NCBI GenBank assembly: GCA_047601745.1
Contig: JASGIS010000001.1
Span: forward strand, 2,046,001-2,110,000
From: JAKPAM01 sp047601745
GTDB lineage: Bacteria; Pseudomonadota; Gammaproteobacteria; Burkholderiales; Burkholderiaceae_E
DNA: 64,000 nucleotides
Direction of reading: 5' to 3'
Numbering within the stretch: the stretch's first letter is position 1; every line of letters starts with the position of its first letter. Below, in pieces: positions 30,424-38,761 of the stretch. The position numbers and the translations under genes were made by a program. The notes under the pieces are model-generated. The model ran no database searches. It saw nothing but the letters and a program-made list of their open reading frames with translations, and was not told the DNA's origin.

Positions 30424-31305
30424 ATGGCGGCCCAGCCGATCCCATCGATCGACGCGGCGCGCGATCGGTCCGCCAGCGGACCGATCCTGTCGGTCAGCGA
30501 TCTGTCGCTTCGCTTCGGCGGCATCGTCGCGATCAACGCGCTGTCGTTCGACGTGCGCCGCGACGTGATCTGCGGGCTGATCGGTCCGAACGGGGCCGGC
30601 AAGACCAGCCTGTTCAACTGCGTCAGCCGCCTGTACGACCCGACGTCCGGGCGGATCGTGTTCGATAGCGTCGACATCACCCGTCGTCGCGCCAAGGACA
30701 TGGCCGCCCTGGGCATCGCGCGCACGTTCCAGAACCTGGCGCTGATGAAGTCGCTTTCGGTGCTGCAGAACGTGATGCTCGGCGGTTATCACCATGGCCG
30801 CACCGCGCTGCCGCGCGCGCCGTTCGTGCCGGTGTCGTGGCGCGCCGAGGAGACGGCGCTGCGGGTCGCCGCGTACCGGCTGCTCGAACGGCTGCAGCTC
30901 GATCACCTGGCCGACGAGCGGATCGACAGCCTGCCTTACCCGACGCTCAAGCGCGTCGAACTCGCGCGCGCGCTGGCGTCGCGGCCGCGTTTCCTGATGC
31001 TCGACGAGCCGGCCGGCGGCCTGTCCCACGCCGAGGTCGACGACCTGGCCGAAACGCTGGTGCAGGCGCGCCGCGACTTCGGCCTGACGCTGCTGCTGGT
31101 CGAGCACCACATGGGCATGGTGATGAACATCTCCGACGACATCGTCGTCCTGGACTTCGGCAACAAGATCGCCGAAGGCAAGCCGGCCGACGTGCGCGAC
31201 GATCCGCGCGTGATCCAGGCCTATCTGGGCAAGCAGCGCGGCAAGGCCGGTGCGCCGGACGGATCGCCGGCGGCGGTCGGCGCGGCCTCGGGAGAGCGCG
31301 GATGA
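30424..31305 (+). CDS. LivG-type ABC transporter ATP-binding protein with degenerate signature
   Basis: 293 aa. Walker A is GPNGAGKTSLF, and Walker B is FLMLDEPAGGL, followed by the H-loop VEHHM. The ABC signature region reads SLPYPTLKRVELARAL, where the usual glycine of LSYGQ/LPFGT is replaced by proline (codon CCG at 30950-30952). A C-terminal extension of about 20 Gly/Ala-rich residues follows the QAYLG end typical of LivG. It starts 11 nt after the dehydrogenase gene and overlaps the next ATPase gene by 4 nt. The two ATPases should form a heterodimer. Confidence 0.92.
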   Translation: MAAQPIPSIDAARDRSASGPILSVSDLSLRFGGIVAINALSFDVRRDVICGLIGPNGAGKTSLFNCVSRLYDPTSGRIVFDSVDITRRRAKDMAALGIARTFQNLALMKSLSVLQNVMLGGYHHGRTALPRAPFVPVSWRAEETALRVAAYRLLERLQLDHLADERIDSLPYPTLKRVELARALASRPRFLMLDEPAGGLSHAEVDDLAETLVQARRDFGLTLLLVEHHMGMVMNISDDIVVLDFGNKIAEGKPADVRDDPRVIQAYLGKQRGKAGAPDGSPAAVGAASGERG

Positions 31306-32015
31306 AGAACGTGCTCGAACTGAACGGCGTCAGCGCCGGTTACGGCCGGATCCCGGTGCTGCACGACATCTCGCTGACGGTCGCCGAAGGCAGCGTGGCG
31401 GTGCTGCTCGGCGCCAACGGCGCGGGCAAGACGACGACGCTGCGAGCGATCAGCGGGATGATCAAGTACCGCGGCCGGATCCTGCTCGACGGACAGGACC
31501 TGCGCGGCCTCGGCCCCGACCAGATCGCGCGGCGCGGCATCGCCCACGGCGTCGAGGGGCGCGGCACGTTCACCGACCTGACCGTCGAGGACAATCTGGT
31601 GGTCGGCGCTTACCGGCGCCGCGACAAGGCACAGATCGCCGTCGACATCGAACAGGTCTACACGCTGTTTCCGCGGCTGCGCGACCGGCGCAGGCAGAAG
31701 GCCGGCAGCCTGAGCGGCGGCGAGCAGCAGATGCTGGCCGTCGGTCGCGCGCTGATGCTCGAGCCGCGCGTGATGCTGCTCGACGAGCCGTCGCTGGGCC
31801 TGGCGCCGGTCATCATCGACGCGCTGTACGAGGCGCTGCAGCGGATCAATCGGACGACCGGCACCGCGATGCTGATCGTCGAACAGAACGCGAACCTGGC
31901 GCTCGAGATCGCGCACGAGGCCTACGTGCTCGAGACCGGCTCGATGGTGCTGTCGGGAACGGCCGGCGAGGTGGCGGCCGACGACGGCATCCGCGCCGCT
32001 TATCTCGGACATTGA
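31302..32015 (+). CDS. LivF-type ABC transporter ATP-binding protein
   Basis: 237 aa. Walker A is LLGANGAGKTTTL, the signature GSLSGGEQQMLAVGRAL is canonical, and Walker B is VMLLDEPSLGLAP. LRGLGPDQIARRGIAHGVEG and the ending AAYLGH are LivF hallmarks. The ATG at 31302 overlaps the LivG-type stop (ATGA). With the partner ATPase's signature altered, this subunit may supply the one canonical signature in the dimer. Confidence 0.93.
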   Translation: MKNVLELNGVSAGYGRIPVLHDISLTVAEGSVAVLLGANGAGKTTTLRAISGMIKYRGRILLDGQDLRGLGPDQIARRGIAHGVEGRGTFTDLTVEDNLVVGAYRRRDKAQIAVDIEQVYTLFPRLRDRRRQKAGSLSGGEQQMLAVGRALMLEPRVMLLDEPSLGLAPVIIDALYEALQRINRTTGTAMLIVEQNANLALEIAHEAYVLETGSMVLSGTAGEVAADDGIRAAYLGH

Positions 32016-32088
32016 CGGCGGCCGGGCCCGGCCGCCGCCCGGCGAATCGCAGAACGGCGATCGGACCGATCGCCGCGGAGGAAGCACG

Positions 32089-32970
32089 ATGCAGTACTTT
32101 TTCCAGCAGATCATAAACGGGATCGGCGACGGCGCGATCTACGCGTCGCTGGGGCTGGCCCTGGTGCTGATCTATCGGACGACCAACATCGCCAACTTCG
32201 CGCAGGGCGAGATGGCGACGGTGTCCGCTTATCTGGCCTGGCAGGGCATCAGTTGGGGCGTGCCGCCGGGCTGGGCGATGCTGATCGCGGTCGTGCTGTC
32301 GATCGTGATCGGCATCGCCACCTACCTGCTGATCGTGCGGCCGGTCCAGTATAAGGACGAGCTGACGATCATCATCGTCACGCTCGGACTCTATCTCGCG
32401 TTCAACAGCTTCAGCGGCGCGATCTGGGGGTTCCTGCAGATGTCGGTGCCCAGCCTGTTCCCGGAGGGCCACGTCGGCGTCGGCGCGTTCCGGCTGAGCG
32501 CCGACCTGATCGGCACGATCGTCGTTCTGATCGCGATCTCGGTCGGCATGTACGGCCTGTTCCAGCGGACCCGGCTCGGCATCGCGCTGCGCGCGTCGGC
32601 GTCGAACGCGACTTCGGCCAAGCTGGTCGGCATTCCGTTCACCGCGATGATGGCGGTCGGCTGGGGGCTGGCCGCCGGCCTGGGCGCGATCTCGGGCCTG
32701 CTGGTCGCGCCGAAGCTGACGCTCGATCCGAACATGATGGGCTCGATCATCATCTATGCATTCGCGGCGGCCGTCGTCGGCGGCCTGACCAGCTATCGCG
32801 GCGCGGTCGTCGGCGGCGCGGTCGTCGGCATCTCGCAGGCGCTGTCGATGGCATACCTGCCCGGGCTCGGTTCCGATCTGCAGATCCTGCTGCCGCTGCT
32901 GCTGATCGTCGCCGTCCTCGTCGCCAAGCCCGAAGGCCTGTTCGGCAGCACCGTGGTGGCCCGCGTATGA
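32089..32970 (+). CDS. LivH-type ABC transporter permease
   Basis: 293 aa, about eight hydrophobic segments. It starts QQIINGIGDGAIYASLGLAL and contains NFAQGEMATVSAYLAW and GIALRASASNATSAKLVGIP, the conserved cytoplasmic loop that contacts the ATPases. A GGAGGAAGC ribosome site precedes the ATG. It overlaps the next permease by 4 nt. It forms the inner-membrane channel of the importer with the LivM-type partner. Confidence 0.93.
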   Translation: MQYFFQQIINGIGDGAIYASLGLALVLIYRTTNIANFAQGEMATVSAYLAWQGISWGVPPGWAMLIAVVLSIVIGIATYLLIVRPVQYKDELTIIIVTLGLYLAFNSFSGAIWGFLQMSVPSLFPEGHVGVGAFRLSADLIGTIVVLIAISVGMYGLFQRTRLGIALRASASNATSAKLVGIPFTAMMAVGWGLAAGLGAISGLLVAPKLTLDPNMMGSIIIYAFAAAVVGGLTSYRGAVVGGAVVGISQALSMAYLPGLGSDLQILLPLLLIVAVLVAKPEGLFGSTVVARV

Positions 32971-34016
32971 ACGGCATCGATCTGTCGACCTCCCCGTCCA
33001 CCTCGTCGCCGACGCCCGGCGCGTCCCGGGGCGGCGAGCGGCTCGCGCCGCGGCACGTCGCGCTGGCGATCGCCGCCACGCTGGTGCTGTTCGGCCTGCC
33101 GTTCGTGATGCCCGCTTATCACACGTTCCAGATGACCGGCGTGATGAGTTATGCGATCGCGGCGCTCGGATTGAACCTGATCACCGGTTACGTCGGCCAG
33201 GTCTCGCTCGGCCACAACGCGTTCTTCGCGATCGGCTCGTATGCGGCGGTGCTGGCGATGACGAGGATGGGCTTCGGCTACGTCGCCGCCGTGCTGTTCG
33301 CCGGCGCCGTTTCGTTCGTCGCCGGCGTGCTGGCCGGTTACCCGGCCAAGCGGTTGCGCGGGCTCTATCTGGCGCTGATCACGCTGATCCTGGCGGTCGC
33401 GGTCGTGCCGATGATCAAGCACTTCAGCGCGTATACCGGCGGCGCGGCGGGCCTGCTGGTCGACAAGCCGGCGCCGCCGGCCTGGTTCGGGCTCGGGCAG
33501 GACGCGTGGATCTATTACCTGGTGCTGGCCTTCACCGTGCTGGCGTTCTGGCTGATCCGCAACTTCGTCGGCGGCAGCACCGGGCGCGCGCTGGCCGGCA
33601 TACGCGAAGGCGAGCTGGCCGCCGCGTCGATGGGCGTCGACGTCAATCGGCTCAAGGTCATCGTGTTCGGCGTCGGTTCGATGCTGGCCGGTCTCGGCGG
33701 CGCGCTGGCGACGTTGACGGTCGGCTTCATCGGTCCCGATTCGTTCACGCTGATGCTGTCGATCGGCTTCCTGGCCGCGATCGTCGTCGGCGGGCTCGGT
33801 ACGATCTGGGGCGCGATCGTCGCCGGCCTGTTCCTGCAGTTCGTGCCGTCCTATGCGTCCGACCTGGGCCAGGCGTTGTCGGGCGCCGTCTACGGCGGGA
33901 TCCTGATCCTGTGCATGTTCCTGATGCCCAAGGGCATCGTCGGCTCGATGATCGATCTGATCGGCCGACGCCGGCAGGCGAAGGCCGGCGCCAATCCATC
34001 GAAGGAGAAACCATGA
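32967..34016 (+). CDS. LivM-type ABC transporter permease
   Basis: 349 aa. AALGLNLITGYVGQVSLGHN and GRALAGIREGELAAASMGVD are the standard LivM membrane and ATPase-contact motifs. About ten hydrophobic segments are present, after a short polar Ser/Pro-rich N-terminus. Its start overlaps the LivH-type gene and its stop overlaps the aldehyde dehydrogenase start, each by 4 nt. Transport and oxidation are therefore co-translated. Confidence 0.93.
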   Translation: MNGIDLSTSPSTSSPTPGASRGGERLAPRHVALAIAATLVLFGLPFVMPAYHTFQMTGVMSYAIAALGLNLITGYVGQVSLGHNAFFAIGSYAAVLAMTRMGFGYVAAVLFAGAVSFVAGVLAGYPAKRLRGLYLALITLILAVAVVPMIKHFSAYTGGAAGLLVDKPAPPAWFGLGQDAWIYYLVLAFTVLAFWLIRNFVGGSTGRALAGIREGELAAASMGVDVNRLKVIVFGVGSMLAGLGGALATLTVGFIGPDSFTLMLSIGFLAAIVVGGLGTIWGAIVAGLFLQFVPSYASDLGQALSGAVYGGILILCMFLMPKGIVGSMIDLIGRRRQAKAGANPSKEKP

Positions 34017-35515
34017 CGACGAAGCAAGAAGCGCGGTTCAGCGAGGCGGACGCGTCGGTCCGGCTGGGGCCGGTCCGGCAGTTGATCGGCGGCGACTGGG
34101 TCGACAGCGTCGACGGACGGACGCTGGCCGTCGAGTGCCCGGCCAACAAGCGGACGATCGCCGGCATTCCGCGCGGTTCGGCGCAGGACGTCGAGCTCGC
34201 GGTGGCCGCGGCCGAGAAGGCCTTCGCCGCGTGGCGGCGGGTCACGCCTTCGGTGCGCGGCAGGGCGCTGCTGAAGGTCGCCGACGATCTCGAGGCCAAC
34301 CACGAGACGCTGGCGCGGATCATCGCGCACGAGACCGGCAACGCGCTGCGCACGCAGGCCCGCCCCGAGGCCGCGCTGTGCGCCGAGGTCTTCCGCTACT
34401 TCGGCGGCCTGGGCGGCGAGCTGAAGGGCGACACGCTGCCGCTGGGCGACGACATCCTCAGCTACACGCGGCGCGAGCCGCTCGGCGTCGTCGGCGGCAT
34501 CGTGCCGTGGAATGCGCCGGGTACCCTGTCGTCGATCAAGATCGCGCCGGCCGTGTGCGCCGGCAACACGATCGTGCTGAAGGTCGCCGAGGACGCGCCG
34601 TTCACCGCGCTGTTCATCGCCGAGGCCTGCCAGCGGCACCTGCCGGCGGGCGTCGTCAACGTCGTCACCGGCCTGGGGCCCGAGTGCGGCGCCGCGCTGG
34701 CCGCGCATCCGCGGATCAGCAAGATGTCGTTCACCGGGTCGACGGCGGTCGGCCGCAGCATCATTTCGGCCAGCGCCGAGCGCATCGTGCCGGTATCGCT
34801 CGAGCTGGGCGGCAAGAGTCCGGCGATCGTCTGCGAGGACGCCGACGAGGACTGGGTCGTGCAGGGCGTCGCGTCGGCGATGCGGTTCACGCGGCAGAGC
34901 CAGTCGTGCACGGCCGGCTCGCGCCTGTTCGTGCACCGCTCGATCTACGACGCGTTCATCGAGAAACTGATCGCGCTGATGGGCAGCTACCGGATCGGCG
35001 ATCCGCTGGACGAGGCGACCGACGTCGGCAGCCTGATCAACGGCAAGCAGTTCGGCCGCGTCTGCGGCTACATCCAGGACGGGCTGGACAACCCCGACGT
35101 CAGGCTGGTCGCCGGCGGGCTGCCGCCGAAGGACGGTCCGCTGAGCGCCGGTTATTTCACGGTGCCGACGCTGTTCGCCAGCACGTCGAACCAGTGGCGG
35201 CTCGCGCAGGAGGAGATCTTCGGGCCGGTGCTGGTCGCGATCCCGTGGAGCGACGAAGCCGAGGTGCTGCGGATGGCCAACGACAGTCATTATGGCCTGG
35301 CCGGCTACGTGTTCTCGCGCAACACGTCGCGGGCGATCCGCATCGCGCACGAGATCGACTCGGGCTGGGTGCAGGTCAACCAGGGTAAGGGGCAGATCAT
35401 GGGCCAGCCTTATGGCGGCTTCAAGCAGAGCGGTCTGGGCAAGGAGATGTCGCTCGGTTCGATGCTGGACGGCTTCTCGCGGCTGAAGACGGTGACCGTC
35501 AACCTCGGTCTCTGA
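34013..35515 (+). CDS. aldehyde dehydrogenase (NAD(P)+)
   Basis: 500 aa. The cofactor segment GGIVPWNAPG, the glutamate in SLELGGKSP (Glu264) and the catalytic cysteine in RQSQSCTAGSRLF (Cys299) are all present, as is EEIFGPVL. It oxidises an aldehyde or semialdehyde to the acid. The start at 34013 overlaps the permease stop (ATGA), and AAGGAGAAA lies just upstream. As the last gene before the regulator, it probably acts after the hydroxyacid dehydrogenase of the same operon. Confidence 0.93.
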   Translation: MTTKQEARFSEADASVRLGPVRQLIGGDWVDSVDGRTLAVECPANKRTIAGIPRGSAQDVELAVAAAEKAFAAWRRVTPSVRGRALLKVADDLEANHETLARIIAHETGNALRTQARPEAALCAEVFRYFGGLGGELKGDTLPLGDDILSYTRREPLGVVGGIVPWNAPGTLSSIKIAPAVCAGNTIVLKVAEDAPFTALFIAEACQRHLPAGVVNVVTGLGPECGAALAAHPRISKMSFTGSTAVGRSIISASAERIVPVSLELGGKSPAIVCEDADEDWVVQGVASAMRFTRQSQSCTAGSRLFVHRSIYDAFIEKLIALMGSYRIGDPLDEATDVGSLINGKQFGRVCGYIQDGLDNPDVRLVAGGLPPKDGPLSAGYFTVPTLFASTSNQWRLAQEEIFGPVLVAIPWSDEAEVLRMANDSHYGLAGYVFSRNTSRAIRIAHEIDSGWVQVNQGKGQIMGQPYGGFKQSGLGKEMSLGSMLDGFSRLKTVTVNLGL

Positions 35516-35580
35516 ACCCGCGCGGCGCGATCGGCCGGGTGGCGGCCGGCAGCCAGGGATGCGATCATGAGGCTTTTACT

Positions 35581-36246
35581 ATGCCCATGAAGGCGAGTGA
35601 ACGCATCTACGGCGTCGTCGAATCGCAGATCAACGAACGTACGCTGCTGCCGGGCGATCCGATCGACGAAGAAAGCCTGATGACGCAGTTCGGCGTGTCG
35701 CGCACGCCGGTGCGCGAAGCGATCCTGCGCCTGAAGGCCGAAGGCCTGGTGTCGACGATCTCGCGCGGCGGCGTCATCGTCGCCAAGATGGATTTCGCGC
35801 AACTGCTGTCGGTGTGGGAACTGCTGGCCGAGCTCGAAGGCCTGTCGGCGCGCTACGCGTGCGAGCGGATGAGCAAGGCCGAACGCCAGGCGCTGGCCGA
35901 TGCCCACCAGGCGTCCGGCGACGTCGTCGAGCGCGACGACCCGGTCGGCTGGCAGCAGGCGAACATGGCCTTCCACGAGGTGCTGTACGCCGGCTCGCGC
36001 AACCCGTATCTGCGCCAGGAGATCCTGCGGATGCGCACGCGCACCAGCGCGTATCGCAATCATTCGTTCGATGCGATGGGCTACATCCGCAACGCGCATC
36101 ACTATCACGGTCTGATCCTGCAGGCGATCCTCGACCAGGATCCGCAGGCCGCGGCCAGGGCGGCGACCGCCCACCTGTCGCCCGGCGAAGGGGCGCCCGG
36201 CATTCTGGATCTGGTGCACAAGCTGCCGAAGGAACTGCTGGGCTAG
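35581..36246 (+). CDS. GntR family regulator (FCD/FadR subfamily)
   Basis: 221 aa from the ATG at 35581; a second ATG lies two codons on. The winged helix includes GDPIDEESLMTQFGVSRTPV and REAILRLKAEGLV. The C-terminal all-helical FCD domain carries the metal-ligand histidines, as in NMAFHEVLYAGSRN and HHYHGLILQAI. FCD regulators bind carboxylates through a metal ion. It lies between the importer/dehydrogenase operon and the CoA-transferase group, and AT-rich dyads flank both sides, so it probably controls both. Confidence 0.9.
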   Translation: MPMKASERIYGVVESQINERTLLPGDPIDEESLMTQFGVSRTPVREAILRLKAEGLVSTISRGGVIVAKMDFAQLLSVWELLAELEGLSARYACERMSKAERQALADAHQASGDVVERDDPVGWQQANMAFHEVLYAGSRNPYLRQEILRMRTRTSAYRNHSFDAMGYIRNAHHYHGLILQAILDQDPQAAARAATAHLSPGEGAPGILDLVHKLPKELLG

Positions 36247-36378
36247 CGCGGGGCACGATCCCCGGGATCGATCGCCGCGAGACCGGCGTGGGCGGCGTGA
36301 TCGGGACGGTCGGGGCAGTCGGCAGCGGTCGGCGGCAGTCCGACGGCCCGTCATGGTCTGGCCAAGACGGCGGCATTG

Positions 36379-36409
36379 AAATATACTTATCGAATAGATA
36401 AATATATTT
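36379..36409. promoter_or_regulatory. 31-bp inverted repeat, likely GntR operator
   Basis: Arms AAATATACTTATC and GATAAATATATTT pair at 12 of 13 positions around the 5-nt centre GAATA. The dyad ends 11 nt before the CoA-transferase ATG and lies in the only AT-rich stretch of the spacer. It contains most of the TAAATATATTTA 12-mer (36399-36410) shared with the importer promoter. Confidence 0.55.
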
Positions 36410-36420
36410 ATGGAGATGCC

Positions 36421-37617
36421 ATGCCGCAGATCTGCGCGTCGCCGGCGCTGGCCGGCCTGCGGGTCATCGATCTGACCCGCGTGCGGGCCGGCCCCACCTG
36501 CGTCCGGATGCTGGCCGATTTCGGCGCCGACGTGATCCGCATCGAACCGCCGCCCGGCGTCGACCCGAACGAGGCGATGTTCGCCGGCAACCGGCTCGGC
36601 GGCGACTTCCAGAACCTGAACCGCAACAAGCGCGCGCTGTCGCTGAACCTGAAGAAGCCCGAAGGTCTGGCGGTACTCGAACGGCTGGTGCGCTCGGCCG
36701 ACGTCGTCGTCGAGAACTGGCGGCCCGACGTGAAGTTCCGGCTCGGCATCGACTACGAGTCGCTGAAGGCGATCAATCCGCGGATCATCCTGGCCAGCAT
36801 CTCGGGTTTCGGGCAGGACGGCCCGTACGCGGCGCGCCCGGGTTTCGATCAGATCGTGCAGGGGATGGGCGGGCTGATGTCGGTGACCGGCCAGCCGGAT
36901 TCCGGGCCGCTGCGCGCCGGCATCGCGGTCGCCGATTCGAGCACCGGCCTGTACACGGCGATCGGCATCCTGATCGCGCTGCGCGAACGCGATCGCTCCG
37001 GCGTCGGCCAATGGGTGCACGCGTCGCTGCTGCATTCGCAGATCGCGATGATGGATTTCCAGGTCGCCCGCTACCTGAACGAGGGCGAGGTGCCCCGTCC
37101 GGCCGGCAACGATCATCCGACCAGCTCGCCGATGGGCCTGTTCCACGGCTCGGACGGCGCGTTCAACCTCGGCGCGTCGGGACAGGGAATGTGGACGCGG
37201 CTGTGCCGCGTCATCGGCCGCGAGGACTGGCTGGCCGATCCGCAGTACGCGGACGAGCGCCGTCGCGTCCAGCATCGCGCGCGCCTGAACGCCGAACTCG
37301 AGAAGGTGTTCGCGACGCGCACGGTCGCCGAGTGGGTCGACGCGCTGAACGGCGCCGGCGTGCCCTGCGGACCGGTCTACGACGTGCCGCAACTGATCGA
37401 GGACGAGCAGGTCCGCCACCTGAAGGTCGTCGCGCCGACGCAGACCACCGCCGGGACGCCGATCCGCGTGATCTCGCAACCGGTCGCGCTGTCGCGCACG
37501 CCGGCGTCGGTCGTGACGGCCGCGCCCGGCTGGGGCGAGCAGACCGACGAGATCCTGGAAGAGGCCGGCTACACGGCCGACGAGATCGCGCGCCTGCGCG
37601 ACCAGCAGATCGTTTGA
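36421..37617 (+). CDS. CaiB/BaiF family III CoA-transferase, second copy
   Basis: 398 aa. LAGLRVIDLTRVRAGPTCVR, VIRIEPPPGVDPNE and NLNRNKRALSLNLKKPEGL are the N-terminal family blocks; GIAVADSSTGLYTAIGIL holds the expected catalytic aspartate. A GGAG ribosome site lies 5 nt before the ATG at 36421. It activates a carboxylic acid by CoA exchange. It is clearly distinct in sequence from the enzyme at 17193-18434, so the two clusters use different acids. It begins the group with a TctC receptor and a crotonase-fold protein. Confidence 0.9.
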   Translation: MPQICASPALAGLRVIDLTRVRAGPTCVRMLADFGADVIRIEPPPGVDPNEAMFAGNRLGGDFQNLNRNKRALSLNLKKPEGLAVLERLVRSADVVVENWRPDVKFRLGIDYESLKAINPRIILASISGFGQDGPYAARPGFDQIVQGMGGLMSVTGQPDSGPLRAGIAVADSSTGLYTAIGILIALRERDRSGVGQWVHASLLHSQIAMMDFQVARYLNEGEVPRPAGNDHPTSSPMGLFHGSDGAFNLGASGQGMWTRLCRVIGREDWLADPQYADERRRVQHRARLNAELEKVFATRTVAEWVDALNGAGVPCGPVYDVPQLIEDEQVRHLKVVAPTQTTAGTPIRVISQPVALSRTPASVVTAAPGWGEQTDEILEEAGYTADEIARLRDQQIV

Positions 37618-37707
37618 TCGGATGATCGTCCGGGCGGGGCCGCCGCGCATCGCGCCGGGCCCCGCGAGCATTCCGAACCGGATCGAACAAGCATGAAGGA
37701 GACATCG

Positions 37708-38676
37708 ATGCGCAAATGGCTGATTCCGGCGCTGGGCGTGGCCCTGGCCCTGCATGGCGTCACGGCCGCCGCCCAGTCCTGGCCGACGAAGCCGATCCGG
37801 CTGGTCATCGGCTTTCCGCCCGGCGGCGGGGCCGATACGGTGGCCCGGCCGGTCGCCGATGCGTTGTCGCAGGAACTCGGGCAGCCGGTCATCGTCGACA
37901 ACAAGCCCGGCGGCGGCACGACGATCGCGGCGACGACGGTCGCCACCGCGGCGCCCGACGGCTATACGCTGTACATGTCGAACGCTTCGCTGTACGGCAG
38001 CCTGCAGGCGATCTACAAGGACTTCAAGCATCCGATCGACGACTATCGGCCGATCGCGCTGTGGGTGACCGGCCCGATGCTGCTGACCGTCTCGGCCGGC
38101 CTGGGCGTCGACAGCGTGCAGCAACTGATCGCGCGCGCGAAGGCCGAGCCGGGCAAGCTGAACTACGCGTCGTCGGGGGTCGGCGGCGGCACGCACCTGC
38201 CCGGTCTGCTGTTCACCCGGCTGGCCGGCGTCGACATCGAACACGTGCCGTACAAGGGCGGAGCGCCGGCGCTGGCCGGAGTGGCCAGCGGCGAGACGCA
38301 GATGAGTTTCGCGACGCCGCCGTCGGCGCTGCCGCTGGCCAAGGCCGGCAGGCTCAAGGTGCTGGCGGTGACGACCGGCAAGCGCTCGCCGCTGTTCCCG
38401 GACCTGCCGACGATCGCCGAAGCGGGCGTCGCCGGTTATGACTACGGCTTCTGGTACGGGCTGTTCGCGCCGGCCGGTACGCCGGACGAGATCGTGCAGC
38501 GCCTGTTCGAGGCTTCGAACAAGGTGCTGGCCCAGCCCGCGCTGAAGGAGAAGCTGGCCGCGTCGGGCAACGAGGTGGCCACGCTCGAATCGCCGGCGGC
38601 GTTCGCGGCGTGGGCGGCCAAGTCCGGCAAGACCGAGCTGGAGCTGACGAAAGCGTCCGGCGCCGCCGCGCAATGA
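37708..38676 (+). CDS. TctC/Bug-family periplasmic substrate-binding protein, second copy
   Basis: 322 aa. The signal peptide MRKWLIPALGVALALHGVTA ends at AAAQS. The mature start WPTKPIRLVIGFPPGGGADT and VDNKPGGGTTIAATTVATAA are canonical Bug motifs. The ATG at 37708 has an AAGGAGACA site; an in-frame ATG five codons earlier is less likely. No TctA or TctB gene is near. It may deliver the same acid that the adjacent CoA-transferase activates. Confidence 0.9.
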   Translation: MRKWLIPALGVALALHGVTAAAQSWPTKPIRLVIGFPPGGGADTVARPVADALSQELGQPVIVDNKPGGGTTIAATTVATAAPDGYTLYMSNASLYGSLQAIYKDFKHPIDDYRPIALWVTGPMLLTVSAGLGVDSVQQLIARAKAEPGKLNYASSGVGGGTHLPGLLFTRLAGVDIEHVPYKGGAPALAGVASGETQMSFATPPSALPLAKAGRLKVLAVTTGKRSPLFPDLPTIAEAGVAGYDYGFWYGLFAPAGTPDEIVQRLFEASNKVLAQPALKEKLAASGNEVATLESPAAFAAWAAKSGKTELELTKASGAAAQ

Positions 38677-38761
38677 CCCGGCTCGGCGCTTCCTTTCCCC
38701 TTTGCTTCCTTTCCCCTTTCTTTCCCGCGTCCCCTTACCGACTGAGCGAACAGGAGCAGCG

